A program made the translations under genes and the position numbers. This document shows positions 34,518 through 43,565 of a stretch of 64,000 nt of DNA, piece by piece. The stretch comes from Bacteroidaceae bacterium (GTDB taxonomy: Bacteria > Bacteroidota > Bacteroidia > Bacteroidales > Muribaculaceae): assembly GCA_021768245.1 (NCBI GenBank), contig JAETNO010000005.1, forward strand, positions 124,001 through 188,000, in the 5' to 3' direction. The stretch's first letter is position 1. Each line of letters opens with the position of its first letter. The notes beneath the pieces are model-generated. The model saw only the letters and a list, made by a program, of their open reading frames with translations, searched no databases and was not told the DNA's origin.

Positions 34518-35450
34518 TCATTCCCCGGTATAATCCCTGATTGAGATTTCATAGCTCAACGGCTCGACAACCTCGCAGGTGAACCGCGACGCGAATTCGC
34601 GTCCTGAAACCGGATTGCGGAACAGGAACGTACCGCGCGAGCCTGCATCTCCAAAAGTCACAGTGCTCACGACATTTACCGTTGAATTTGCGGGAATCTC
34701 TACAGGCACAGTGACGTTCCAGTCTCTTGGAGAATAATAGGTCCTTACATCAAGACGGATATTCATCTCAGGCCCGAGAACCCATCTCCCGTCTACATAT
34801 GTAGGCAACCGGACGTCAACCGGCCGACCTATAAAATTGACCCATGAGTCAGCGGCCACGACCTTAGCGTTCGCCTGCATGGCGAGCCAGGGCTTGAATT
34901 CGATTACCACCGGCTGCGGGTCATTGTTCGTAGCCTTCATCACACGTTCGCTCGTCTTATGGGCGTCGTTCACATCAAGTCCCTCGTCATAATCAGTCCT
35001 GACAAGTTCCATGGGAGCACCGGGAAGCACCTTCACTTCAATAAACCTGACTATCCATGAAGCATATTCAAGGCGTATGGTAATCACGTGTCCCCACTCC
35101 CCGCTATATTCCATTGATTGCACCGTCAGTCTGTCACCCTCTATATTCACATCGAAAACAGTGTATATACCGGTGAAATTTATGCGTGCCAGCTCAGATG
35201 CCGGACTGTTTTCCGGAATCTCCTCACCGTTCTTATTATAACAGGTATATCCCGTCGCGTCACTGACATGCTCTATCGACACCCTTTCCAGCCCTTTGGT
35301 CTGAATACGGAAAGTAGCCTCTCCACCGTCGCCCTCAATAGTCGCTTTTACATCCTCCGAAAGTTCGGGATCCTCAATAAACACATCATTATTACACGCT
35401 GTCGCCATAAGCAAAAACGACACCGTCATTATAGCAAAAAATGTTTTCAT
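34518..35450 (-). CDS. Lipoprotein of unknown function
   Basis: 310 residues from the ATG at 35450. That start is preferred over one 42 bases upstream because it gives a proper lipoprotein signal (MKTFFAIMTVSFLLMATAC, Cys19) and because a -7 box at 35454-35461 would exclude the longer form. The mature part is rich in beta-strand-like sequence with no motif I recognise (e.g. EGDGGEATFRIQTKGL, WNVTVPVEIPANSTVNV). BACON-like or other small beta-sandwich domains common in Bacteroidales lipoproteins are possible. It converges on the DKNYY gene and diverges from the GH43 gene. Confidence 0.75.
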   Translation of the reverse strand: MKTFFAIMTVSFLLMATACNNDVFIEDPELSEDVKATIEGDGGEATFRIQTKGLERVSIEHVSDATGYTCYNKNGEEIPENSPASELARINFTGIYTVFDVNIEGDRLTVQSMEYSGEWGHVITIRLEYASWIVRFIEVKVLPGAPMELVRTDYDEGLDVNDAHKTSERVMKATNNDPQPVVIEFKPWLAMQANAKVVAADSWVNFIGRPVDVRLPTYVDGRWVLGPEMNIRLDVRTYYSPRDWNVTVPVEIPANSTVNVVSTVTFGDAGSRGTFLFRNPVSGREFASRFTCEVVEPLSYEISIRDYTGE

Positions 35451-35453
35451 ACG

Positions 35454-35461
35454 CAAATATA
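35454..35461 (-). promoter_or_regulatory. -7 box abutting the start codon of the lipoprotein gene
   Basis: TATATTTG on the minus strand (TAnnTTTG) ends only 3 bp before the ATG at 35450, which would make the transcript leaderless. No -33 TTG at 19-21 bp is seen, so this is moderate evidence only. Confidence 0.4.
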
Positions 35462-35506
35462 GTACCTTTTCACCGATTCCCCACCATCCCAAATACTAAA
35501 TATCAA

Positions 35507-35537
35507 TTGACAGACAGCCAAAATAAGCTTATCTTTG
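35507..35537 (+). promoter_or_regulatory. Promoter of the GH43 gene
   Basis: TTG at 35507-35509 and TATCTTTG at 35530-35537 with a 20-bp spacer is a full Bacteroidota promoter. Transcription would start near 35541, 25 nt before the ATG at 35566. Confidence 0.7.
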
Positions 35538-35565
35538 CTGTAAGATTATCAAAAAAGCAATTACC

Positions 35566-37152
35566 ATGAAAAGACTTTTACAGCGGATGATATTCCTACT
35601 TGCCATAGGCTCGCTCTCATCGCCGGCTATGGCCCAATGGAGTGCCGACAACGGCGACGGCACTTACCGCAACCCGATTATCTATGCCGACTATTCAGAC
35701 CCCGACGTAATCCGCGTTGGCGATGATTACTGGATGGTGGCGTCGAGCTTCACGTGCATGCCGGGAATCCCCATTCTCCATTCAAAGGACCTCATAAACT
35801 GGGAAATCGTCAATCATGTCTACGACCGTTTCCCGATGGAGAAATACGACAAACCCTGCCACGGCGAAGGCTCATGGGCCCCGGCCATACGATATCACGA
35901 CGGCATGTACTACGTTTACTTCTGCACTCCCGAGGACGGCCTCTTCGTAGCCAAGGCCCCCGACCCGAGGGGCAAATGGGAAATGACCCGGATGCTCAGC
36001 GTCGAAAAATGGGAAGACCCCTGCCCCTTTTGGGACGAAGACGGAAAAGCCTACCTTGTCCACTCCATCCATCGGGGAGGACCGGCAATAATCCACCGCA
36101 TGTCGGACGACGGAACGCGGCTGCTCGACAACGGAGTGACAGTCTACCTCGACAGGAAGGCCAACCCAGTGCTCGAAGGGATGAAGATGGATAAACGCGA
36201 CGGATGGTACTACATCTTCGCTCCCGCCGGAGGAGTGTCCAATGGATGGCAGACCGTACTGCGTTCACGCGACATTTACGGCCCATATGAAGCGAAAACA
36301 GTGCTCCACGCCGGCGACAACGGCATCAACGGCCCCCATCAGGGAGGCTTGGTCGACACCCCGACAGGCGAATGGTGGTTCCTCCACTTCCAGTCAAAAG
36401 GCCCGTGGGGACGCATAATCAACCTTGAACCGGCCGAATGGACCCCAGACGGATGGATTATGATAGGAGAGGACAGCGACGGCGACGGAATAGGGGAACC
36501 GGTGTTGGGCTACCGCAAACCCGACGTCGGGAAAAAGTGGCCCACAGTCACCTTGCAATCCACCGACAATTTCGACTCCGCATCGCTCGGACGTCAGTGG
36601 CAATGGCAGGCCAATCCCGACCCTTCATGGTATTCCCTGACTGACCGTCCGGGCCACATACGCCTCAACGCCATATCCTGCCCGACCGAGCAGGGCAACC
36701 TCTACTTCGCAGGCAATCTGCTTCTACAGAAACTTGGCGCCCCCTCATTCTCAGCCACGACATATGTAGATACCCATTTCAACACCGCCGGAGAGCGCGC
36801 GGGACTGATAGTGATGGGCAATGAATATTCCTACATCGCCCTCATAAAAGGCGACTCCGGTAACCGTATCGCAGTGGTGACCGGAAAAAACGATAAACTC
36901 GCGGTAACCCCGGTCGAGACCGCAGCTGTCGAGATCTCTGCCGACAGCCTGTGGCTCAAAGCCACAATAAGCGAGGATGCCACATGCCGCTATTTCTACA
37001 GTCTTGATAACCGCGACTATCATCCCCTCGGCGATTCATGCCCCATAAAAGCCGGTACATGGATTGGAGCCAAGGTAGGGATATTCGCATCCTCACCCAA
37101 TGTGGTACCCTCCGACGGCTATGCCGATTTCGACTGCTTCATAATTAAATGA
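35566..37152 (+). CDS. GH43-family glycoside hydrolase (beta-xylosidase/alpha-L-arabinofuranosidase type)
   Basis: 528 residues with a signal peptide (about 1-24, AMAQ). The five-bladed propeller of GH43 is clear: YRNPIIYADYSDPDVIRVGDDYWM near the start with base Asp45, WEDPCPFWDEDG with the pKa-modulating Asp151, and PVLEGMKM with the acid Glu204. Residues about 330-528 form a C-terminal concanavalin-like sandwich (DNFDSASLGRQWQWQANPD...) as in beta-xylosidase-type members. The enzyme would trim xylose or arabinose from hemicellulose or pectin side chains. It has its own promoter and a terminator 47 bp after the stop, so it is a single-gene unit. Confidence 0.92.
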   Translation: MKRLLQRMIFLLAIGSLSSPAMAQWSADNGDGTYRNPIIYADYSDPDVIRVGDDYWMVASSFTCMPGIPILHSKDLINWEIVNHVYDRFPMEKYDKPCHGEGSWAPAIRYHDGMYYVYFCTPEDGLFVAKAPDPRGKWEMTRMLSVEKWEDPCPFWDEDGKAYLVHSIHRGGPAIIHRMSDDGTRLLDNGVTVYLDRKANPVLEGMKMDKRDGWYYIFAPAGGVSNGWQTVLRSRDIYGPYEAKTVLHAGDNGINGPHQGGLVDTPTGEWWFLHFQSKGPWGRIINLEPAEWTPDGWIMIGEDSDGDGIGEPVLGYRKPDVGKKWPTVTLQSTDNFDSASLGRQWQWQANPDPSWYSLTDRPGHIRLNAISCPTEQGNLYFAGNLLLQKLGAPSFSATTYVDTHFNTAGERAGLIVMGNEYSYIALIKGDSGNRIAVVTGKNDKLAVTPVETAAVEISADSLWLKATISEDATCRYFYSLDNRDYHPLGDSCPIKAGTWIGAKVGIFASSPNVVPSDGYADFDCFIIK

Positions 37153-37198
37153 CAGCCCTTAATTTGTGTTCTATAACATATTTTTGAAACATTTTCGC

Positions 37199-37231
37199 GA
37201 CCCGTCATTAAACCATCTCCAATGACGGGTC
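37199..37231 (+). terminator. Intrinsic terminator after the GH43 gene
   Basis: GACCCGTCATT (37199-37209) and its exact complement (37221-37231) form an 11-bp stem with an 11-nt loop, followed by GTTTTTTG. It lies 47 bp downstream of the GH43 stop and ahead of the GH13 gene. Confidence 0.85.
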
Positions 37232-37287
37232 GTTTTTTGTGATAGCATGGGCTTAATACACACATACACACAATTAATCACAGAGTT

Positions 37288-38673
37288 ATGGAACCTACAA
37301 ATTTTCATCCCAGCGAAGACTGGCGTTCACTGACAATCTATCAGGTCATGGTGAGCTCTTTTCTTCATGGAAAAGGAGGTTCGGAGGGATACCATGCCCT
37401 TTGGGGCCCCGACGACGAACGCAAAAACGGCAATCTGCGTGGAGTAATCAACGCCCTCGACTACATCAAGGGTCTGGGGGTCAACGCTATCTGGCTCACC
37501 CCGATTTTCGACAGCTCGGAAGCTGAAGAAGGTGAGAAACTCCAGGCATCAGGCTATTTTGCCAACGACTATTTCAAAATCGACCCGCACTTCGGCACTG
37601 AGGACGACCTCCGGGAACTCGTCGAAAAAGCCCACGACCGAGGCCTTTACGTGATTCTCGACGGTGTGTTCGGACACCATGGCGGTGTTTCCCACCCTTC
37701 CCCCTCGGGTTTCACCATCGATTCCACCCCCAGTCTCAGCGAGCGTGGCGAGGACGGGGGCACCGGCAATGTTAAATATCCCGAATCGCTCGACTATTTC
37801 CGTGAGGTAGCATGCTACTGGATTGACAATTTCGACATTGACGGCTGGCGTTTCGACCAGGCATATCAGCTCTGTCAGGACGGCCACAATTATTGGTGTG
37901 AAATTTCAGAAGCCGTGCGCCAACTTTGTGACCGCCGCCGCTCCGAAGGGAAACAATGGGGCGTCCTCGGCTATATGGTAGGCGAGGACTGGAGCGACGC
38001 CGGAGGCATAAGCTCGCGTGTCTACCGCGACGGGGGACTCAAAAGCGCCTTTGACTTCGACGGACGCCAGCTCATCTGCGGAGCCATGGGCGAAGCCGAT
38101 TCGGGAGGACTCGACAATAGCTGGGACGATGTGATTAAAGTCTACTCGGCCCCTTCGGAAAGAGGATATTCACCCGACGACGTCCTGCCCAACCTTTTTC
38201 TCAGCAACCATGACGGAGTCCGTGTGGCCGACAATTTCTATGACGGCAAAAATGAAATCAACCTCATGACCCGCTTCGCCATCCTCGCGGGCTATCCCGG
38301 ACCGATCACCTTATATTATGGCGACGAGTTTGCCGACCTCTCCCGCGACTGCGACGGCGCACAGCCCGACAACGCATCGCGCACAAGCGGCCACCTCGCC
38401 CCCGACGACGACCGTGAACGCCGTCTCGTCAACTATGTCAGGGACGCTATGACATTCCGTCGCGACAATCCCGCCATGTGGCGTGGACGGCAGGAATTCG
38501 ACCGCTATAAGCTCGGCGACGCCGAAATCCTTGTAGTGATAAAACACGATGATGAGACCGGCAACCGCGTGGCAATGATTTTCTCCGACAGGGATGCCTC
38601 AGTAACAATTCCCGGAGCCGAAACCCCTACCGAAGTTAAAGGCTACGTCCCCGCTCTCATAAAACTCGCATGA
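37288..38673 (+). CDS. Cytoplasmic GH13-family alpha-amylase-type enzyme
   Basis: 461 residues and no signal peptide. The (beta/alpha)8 motifs of GH13 are all present: DGVFGHH (region I), DGWRFDQAY with nucleophile Asp190 (II), VGEDWSD with acid/base Glu233 (III) and LSNHDG with Asp309 (IV). There is a short C-terminal beta domain (about 400-461). It acts on alpha-glucan or small alpha-glucosides inside the cell; the exact substrate cannot be read from the sequence. It is flanked by terminators on both sides (37199-37231 and 38709-38753), so it is monocistronic. No obvious TAnnTTTG box precedes it. Confidence 0.9.
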   Translation: MEPTNFHPSEDWRSLTIYQVMVSSFLHGKGGSEGYHALWGPDDERKNGNLRGVINALDYIKGLGVNAIWLTPIFDSSEAEEGEKLQASGYFANDYFKIDPHFGTEDDLRELVEKAHDRGLYVILDGVFGHHGGVSHPSPSGFTIDSTPSLSERGEDGGTGNVKYPESLDYFREVACYWIDNFDIDGWRFDQAYQLCQDGHNYWCEISEAVRQLCDRRRSEGKQWGVLGYMVGEDWSDAGGISSRVYRDGGLKSAFDFDGRQLICGAMGEADSGGLDNSWDDVIKVYSAPSERGYSPDDVLPNLFLSNHDGVRVADNFYDGKNEINLMTRFAILAGYPGPITLYYGDEFADLSRDCDGAQPDNASRTSGHLAPDDDRERRLVNYVRDAMTFRRDNPAMWRGRQEFDRYKLGDAEILVVIKHDDETGNRVAMIFSDRDASVTIPGAETPTEVKGYVPALIKLA

Positions 38674-38708
38674 TTACATACCTTTTTTATTAACGGAAAT
38701 AACAAACG

Positions 38709-38753
38709 AACCTCACCCCGGAAGTCATTCTTCTGACCTTCCGGGGTGAGGTT
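38709..38753. terminator. Bidirectional stem-loop terminator between GH13 and lipoprotein genes
   Basis: The 16-bp arms AACCTCACCCCGGAAG (38709-38724) and their complement (38738-38753) form a strong hairpin, extendable by TCA/TGA pairs with one bulge. It sits 36 bp after the GH13 stop and 22 bp from the stop of the convergent gene at 38776. Confidence 0.85.
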
Positions 38754-38775
38754 TATCCGGTCCTGATTAAGCAGG

Positions 38776-39630
38776 CTATTCAGCCTCTTTCACTGAAAAA
38801 TGCTCCAACAGGGAAGTCTGACCTGTATTCACCCCTTCCCAAGTCCCATACCTCTCGGTGTCGACAATGATTCCCAGCCTTTTAGCCTCAAGCGAACCGG
38901 GGACATTGTCTATCCTGACTGATATCGTGGGTGTTGTCGAATGGTCGGTACCCCAGTAGACACGGCTCACCTTAGCCTCTAAGGTTGAATTCGTAGAAAA
39001 AGCCATCGCCGACGCCGTCATGCTCACGTCGAGGGTCGGCGCACTCCCCTCATTAGGAGTCCAGTAGAGTTCCGACTGCGGTACGGCAATTGTGAACCCG
39101 TCAGCCGACTTCACCTGAAACGAACGGTCAAGCTCCTCGCCCGAAGTCGAGCGGCCCTTGACCGTAATGTCGAGCGTAGCCTCACAGTCAAACTCCGGCA
39201 TGACCGAAAACACTATAGCCTGGAGATTGTCGGCTATGATAATCTGGGTGTCGCGGGAATTCTGCTTTATAAGATTGCCTATAACCGAAAAATTCCGGCG
39301 TCCGCCCATATAGCCGGCTACAAGAGGAACCTTGAATTCAAGGGTCTCGCCTGAATAAGGCTTCTGTGCCACTGTAGCACCATTATCCAAAAGCTCGATT
39401 GACCTAAGCACGACACCCTTGGGAGCAGTCATACTGACATCGGCCACCTTTACGGTAATCTCCTGACCGGCTTCATACCAATCCCATGCCGCATCCGGCC
39501 CGAGAGACACCTTTGCCGAAATTTTCACCTTGGATGCGTCGATAGGAGCGAGCTGCGGATCGTCATGGTCGCTACATCCCGCCAACGTAAGCACTATGGC
39601 CGCAATAAATGCGATAAATAGTCTGTTCAT
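38776..39630 (-). CDS. Lipoprotein of unknown function
   Basis: 284 residues with a lipoprotein signal ending in LTLAGC (Cys19). The mature sequence is predicted beta-rich with no motif I recognise (e.g. AWDWYEAGQEITVKVADV, WTPNEGSAPTLDVSM). It stands alone, convergent with GH13 and divergent from the TonB-dependent receptor. Its leader between the -7 box (39692-39699) and the ATG holds an inverted repeat TTGTCGG/CCGACAA (39652-39658 and 39664-39670), which could be an operator or an mRNA hairpin. Confidence 0.75.
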   Translation of the reverse strand: MNRLFIAFIAAIVLTLAGCSDHDDPQLAPIDASKVKISAKVSLGPDAAWDWYEAGQEITVKVADVSMTAPKGVVLRSIELLDNGATVAQKPYSGETLEFKVPLVAGYMGGRRNFSVIGNLIKQNSRDTQIIIADNLQAIVFSVMPEFDCEATLDITVKGRSTSGEELDRSFQVKSADGFTIAVPQSELYWTPNEGSAPTLDVSMTASAMAFSTNSTLEAKVSRVYWGTDHSTTPTISVRIDNVPGSLEAKRLGIIVDTERYGTWEGVNTGQTSLLEHFSVKEAE

Positions 39631-39691
39631 ATTTGATTTAAAGTATTTAACTTGTCGGAATTCCCGACAATAAATTCTTATTACCTGTCCG

Positions 39692-39699
39692 CAAATATA
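39692..39699 (-). promoter_or_regulatory. -7 box for the lipoprotein gene at 38776-39630
   Basis: TATATTTG on the minus strand matches TAnnTTTG and predicts a leader of about 58 nt. No -33 partner is clear. Confidence 0.45.
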
Positions 39700-39724
39700 C
39701 TGTTTTTTATTTAACTGACACCCG

Positions 39725-40043
39725 GAAACTGTTTAAAAATTTCTCATGAATTTTTATAGGTTTCTTAAACAGTTTCTTAGAAACTGTTTAAAATTTTATC
39801 GTGAATTTTTACAACTGGATTTCGGAGAGATTTTTGCCATGCGGAAACAGGAGTGTAGCGTGCTACATGACTGTTTCAAAGGGCAAAAAGCACCCGAAAG
39901 GCAGTTGCTTCCGGCCTACGGTATCTTCCGGCTATTTCCGATTTTTCATTCGTCAGATAGCACAGCTATACTTCCTCACTCCAAAATCGAAAATATCTCG
40001 AAAGATACCTATAAAAATTCATGAGAAAATTTTAAACAGTTTC
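39725..40043. mobile_element. MITE-like block of nested inverted repeats
   Basis: The 12-mer GAAACTGTTTAA occurs at 39725-39736 (+), 39765-39776 (-), 39780-39791 (+) and 40032-40043 (-), and again at 40128-40139 (+). The outer ends extend: 39725-39765 and 40003-40043 are complementary over about 41 bp with two mismatches. The inner unit 39780-40043 is flanked by TTA on both sides (39777-39779 and 40044-40046), which could be a target-site duplication. An internal hairpin lies at 39844-39877 (GAAACAG...TGTAGC-GT-GCTACA...CTGTTTC). Nothing inside looks like a transposase. This matches the form of a small non-autonomous element, possibly two inserted side by side. The 521-bp gap has no convincing gene. 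Confidence 0.6.
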
Positions 40044-40100
40044 TTAGCAGATTTAATCTTTTTGTAATCGGATTGGGAGAGGGAGTTTGACAAATTTGCG

Positions 40101-40108
40101 TAACTTTG
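40101..40108 (+). promoter_or_regulatory. -7 box of the TonB-dependent receptor gene
   Basis: TAACTTTG matches TAnnTTTG and predicts a start near 40112 and a leader of about 40 nt. The leader contains a further GAAACTGTTTAA copy (40128-40139). Confidence 0.5.
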
Positions 40109-40151
40109 CAGCCTGTTTCAATGTTTAGAAACTGTTTAACCCACGTTTCCA

Positions 40152-42419
40152 ATGCTACGATTCTTTCCAAGAGCCATCCTGTCTGCAATATTGTCAATAA
40201 TCTGCCTCTCTCTGAACGCTTCCGCATCCGACTCATCCAAAGAGCGTCTTAAGGAAGGCCCCGACACCCTTGCCATAGGCGAGGTCAATGTGACTTCCAT
40301 CAAGCAGGCCCGCTCACTCCTTCGGCAGCCGGTCACTGTCACCACCCTGCGCCGGGCGGAAATAGAACGTCTGAATGTCACCGGCATGAAAGGGGTCTCG
40401 GAAATCGCCCCTAATTTCTTCATGCCCGACTACGGCTCGAAAATGACATCTACAATCTATGTCCGTGGCATCGGTGCCCGCATCGACCAGCCGGCGATTG
40501 GGCTCAATGTCGACAATATCCCCTATCTCAACAAGAACGCCTACGATTTCGATGCCCAGGATATCGACAGAATCGAAGTGTTGCGCGGACCGCAGTCAAC
40601 GCTCTATGGCCGAAACACCATAGCCGGACTAATAAACATCTACACCCTCTCCCCCATGAACTATCAGGGACTGCGGGCGACTGCCGAGGGTGCCACCCAT
40701 AGCAACTATCGTCTCGCCCTCTCCTACTACCACCGCTTCTCACCGAAGTGGGGCATGTCGCTCGGCGCCACGCGCAGCTACCGCGGAGGCTACTTCCGCA
40801 ACAGCTACAACGGCACGCGTGCCGACCGCGAGCACAACTACTCGGCAAGATGGAAAACCGTCTTCCGCCCCTCTCAGTCACTATCCATCGAAAACGTAGC
40901 GTCCTTCGGCCACACACGCCAGAACGGATATCCATATGCCTTTGAAGAGACGGGTGAAATCTGCTACAACGACACATGCTTCTATAAGCGCACCACCTTC
41001 ACCGACGGCCTCACTCTCACCTGGGGCACAGGCAACTTCTCCCTCGCATCGATAACGGGATTCCAGTATATCGACGACAACATGACCCTTGACCAGGACT
41101 TCCTTCCTCTCAACTATTTCAACCTGACGCAGAAGCAGCGCGACCGCAATGTGACGCAGGACATCGTGATGAGAGGTTCGGCAGGAAGCTATTCATGGCT
41201 CGCGGGAGTCTTCGGCTTCTATAAATATGCCGATATCGACGCCCCCGTGACCTTCAAGGAGGACGGAATCGACCGGCTCATCCTCAGCCATGCCAACTCA
41301 GTCCTCCCGCCCGGCATGAAACTCTCATCCGACGCCCCCGACCTCCTGCTCGGCTCAAACTTCACCCATCCGGTGAAAGGTATCGCCGTCTACCATCAGA
41401 GCTCCTATGACCTCGACGCGCTCTCCTTCGCCCTCGGCCTGCGTCTCGACTACGAACACACCTCTCTGAAATACCACAGCTACTGCAACGCCGATTTCAC
41501 TATGTGGAACGTGCGCAATCCATCCGCCCCCGTGGCGATGGGCAAGCGCAACATCACCATTGACGACGCCGACCGCCTGTCGCAACATTTCACCCAGCTC
41601 CTCCCCAAGATGAGTGTCACCTACCATCTGCCACATTCCGCAATATTCCTCTCAGTCTCAAAGGGCTACAAGGCAGGAGGATTCAACACCCAGATGTTTT
41701 CCGACTTCCTACAGCAGCGCATGATGGAGGAAATGGGACGCCCCGTGGACTACGACATCTCAAAAATGGTCACCTACCGTCCCGAAGTGTCATGGAACTA
41801 TGAACTCGGAGGCCACGTGAGCGTAGACCGAGGAAGGGTATACTCGACCTTTGCCCTCTTCCTCATCGAGTGTCGCGACCAGCAGCTTACGATGTTCCCC
41901 GACGGAACCACGACAGGACGCGTCACGGCCAATGCCGGACGCACGCGCAGCATGGGCGGAGAATTCACCCTGAACTATGCCCCCACCCCGCGATGGCATT
42001 TCAACCTCGCCTACGGCTACACCCGCGCCACCTTCCGCCGCTTCAACGACGGCAAGGAGGACTACCGTGGCAAGCGTGTGCCCTACGCCCCGTCCAACAC
42101 CCTCTTCCTCGCCGCCTCTTATCGCCAGCCACTGTCGCTAAAATGGCTTCAGGCCGTAAGCCTCAACGCCGACATGCGCGGTACGGGCTCAATCTACTGG
42201 GACGAAGCTAATCTCCACCGGCAGCCCTTCTACGCCGAACTTGGAGCCTCACTCCGTTTCGACTTCCCCGGTGGCAATCTCGACATCTGGGGCAAAAACC
42301 TAACCGACAGCCGGTTCAACACCTTCCGTTTCTCCTCGATGGGCAACAATTTCTTCCAACAGGGCCTCCCTGCCCGTGGCGGAATTACCCTGCGCATTGA
42401 TTTACCCTTTTTTAACTAA
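40152..42419 (+). CDS. TonB-dependent outer-membrane receptor (non-SusC type)
   Basis: 755 residues with a signal peptide (about 1-26). The plug domain includes STIYVRGIGARIDQPAIGLNVDNIPY and DIDRIEVLRGPQSTLYGRNTIAGLINIYT (about residues 95-155), typical of siderophore- or vitamin-type receptors. The barrel ends in GGITLRIDLPFF with a C-terminal Phe-Asn. It lacks the SusC N-terminal extension, is shorter than SusC, and has no SusD partner. The next gene (122 bp on) is a lipoprotein that may be its partner. The ligand is unknown; iron complexes or cobalamin are the family's common cargo. Confidence 0.88.
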   Translation: MLRFFPRAILSAILSIICLSLNASASDSSKERLKEGPDTLAIGEVNVTSIKQARSLLRQPVTVTTLRRAEIERLNVTGMKGVSEIAPNFFMPDYGSKMTSTIYVRGIGARIDQPAIGLNVDNIPYLNKNAYDFDAQDIDRIEVLRGPQSTLYGRNTIAGLINIYTLSPMNYQGLRATAEGATHSNYRLALSYYHRFSPKWGMSLGATRSYRGGYFRNSYNGTRADREHNYSARWKTVFRPSQSLSIENVASFGHTRQNGYPYAFEETGEICYNDTCFYKRTTFTDGLTLTWGTGNFSLASITGFQYIDDNMTLDQDFLPLNYFNLTQKQRDRNVTQDIVMRGSAGSYSWLAGVFGFYKYADIDAPVTFKEDGIDRLILSHANSVLPPGMKLSSDAPDLLLGSNFTHPVKGIAVYHQSSYDLDALSFALGLRLDYEHTSLKYHSYCNADFTMWNVRNPSAPVAMGKRNITIDDADRLSQHFTQLLPKMSVTYHLPHSAIFLSVSKGYKAGGFNTQMFSDFLQQRMMEEMGRPVDYDISKMVTYRPEVSWNYELGGHVSVDRGRVYSTFALFLIECRDQQLTMFPDGTTTGRVTANAGRTRSMGGEFTLNYAPTPRWHFNLAYGYTRATFRRFNDGKEDYRGKRVPYAPSNTLFLAASYRQPLSLKWLQAVSLNADMRGTGSIYWDEANLHRQPFYAELGASLRFDFPGGNLDIWGKNLTDSRFNTFRFSSMGNNFFQQGLPARGGITLRIDLPFFN

Positions 42420-42540
42420 AACCGCCACAAATCCCGACAATATCGGCAAGAAAAAGGCGTTAATCTAAGTAGCTCTTTAAAGCATAATATTCTATTCATA
42501 AAAGCAAGCTGAAATTTGCATTAAAACAAGCGACAAACCA

Positions 42541-43458
42541 ATGAATAAACATTTCATCTCTCTGGGTGTAATCGTCCTCGGCGCACTCACCCTCACCTCC
42601 TGTCTCGGCGACAACAGCAACAACGAGCAGACCTTCACCTATAATTACGGTGGCAACGACTGCTTCAACCGTGTGACAGACCTCGAGACCGGCGACACCT
42701 ACAAAGGACTCTCGCCTACCTACACCCTCAGCTACCGCATGGTGGCAGGAAAAGTCGACGTGACAATCTCCAACCTCAAACTCTCGGCAGACCAGTCTGG
42801 TATAGCCCTCAAACTGCCCGAAATGAAATTCTCCCAGAACAAGGACACATATTTCATTGAGTCAAGAGATACCGACATCACCCCCGAGTCACAGGGAGCC
42901 ACTACCCCCCCATATCTATTCGACGCCTTCGCCACAAGCATATTCCCAGGATGCAACGTCTACAACATAAACTATCTTCTTACCAATACCTATTCCAACA
43001 AAAAATACAAGGTAGACGTCTACGGGACAAAGTATAAGTATTTCGGTGACATAGTCTTCTCTTCCGAAAATGGCGAAACCTCCTTCAAGTCGGAGAAAAA
43101 CGAAGATAGATATCTCGGAGTAATCATAAACCCTGAAACAATGAAGGCAAGCCTACTTGCGAACAATCTCGAAGTGGCAATCGGCAAACGCGTATCCTTC
43201 GGCATCAAGGATCTTCCCGTCACTCTCACAAGCAACGGATTTTCTATCTCAAGTCCCGCCGACCAGAATATGCAGCTGCTCAACCCCAACCTGACCACCG
43301 AGCAGAAGGGACGTACAATCAAGAACATTTCCGTAAACGCTACCCTCGCCACCGGAGCTACAATCACTTTCGAATGTAACCTCGACACAGACGGTTCCTA
43401 CAGGGCATTTGCTCCAGGCATGCGCTATCTCATCTATAAGACAACTGACAAGAACTGA
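42541..43458 (+). CDS. Lipoprotein of unknown function downstream of the TonB-dependent receptor
   Basis: 305 residues with a lipoprotein signal ending in LTLTSC (Cys21). The mature part is beta-rich (e.g. YNYGGNDCFNRVTDLETGDTYKGL and NGFSISSPADQNMQLLNPNLTTEQKG) and matches no family I can name. It lies 121 bp after the receptor on the same strand, with no terminator and no clear promoter between them, so co-transcription is plausible. A surface or periplasmic accessory role for the receptor is inference. A perfect palindromic terminator follows 34 bp after its stop. Confidence 0.75.
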   Translation: MNKHFISLGVIVLGALTLTSCLGDNSNNEQTFTYNYGGNDCFNRVTDLETGDTYKGLSPTYTLSYRMVAGKVDVTISNLKLSADQSGIALKLPEMKFSQNKDTYFIESRDTDITPESQGATTPPYLFDAFATSIFPGCNVYNINYLLTNTYSNKKYKVDVYGTKYKYFGDIVFSSENGETSFKSEKNEDRYLGVIINPETMKASLLANNLEVAIGKRVSFGIKDLPVTLTSNGFSISSPADQNMQLLNPNLTTEQKGRTIKNISVNATLATGATITFECNLDTDGSYRAFAPGMRYLIYKTTDKN

Positions 43459-43492
43459 TCCGTCACCCCACCTGACAGACGGACATTCCAAT

Positions 43493-43558
43493 AAGTCAAA
43501 TAAAAACATCAGGGACGCGAACCGTACGGTTCGCGTCCCTGATGTTTTTATTTGACTT
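43493..43558. terminator. Perfect 66-bp palindrome, bidirectional terminator
   Basis: The two 33-base halves are exact complements centred between 43525 and 43526, with GGGACGCGAACC in each core and AAAAA/TTTTT runs towards the outside. It lies between two convergent stops (43458 and 43566), so it can end transcription in both directions, with a T-run following the GC-rich stem on either strand. Confidence 0.9.
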
Positions 43559-43565
43559 CACGCAC

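Noticed and set aside
39746..40067. Two overlapping small plus-strand frames in the MITE-like block
   Set aside because: They start inside the terminal repeats, show no protein features and are explained by the repeat's AT-rich sequence.
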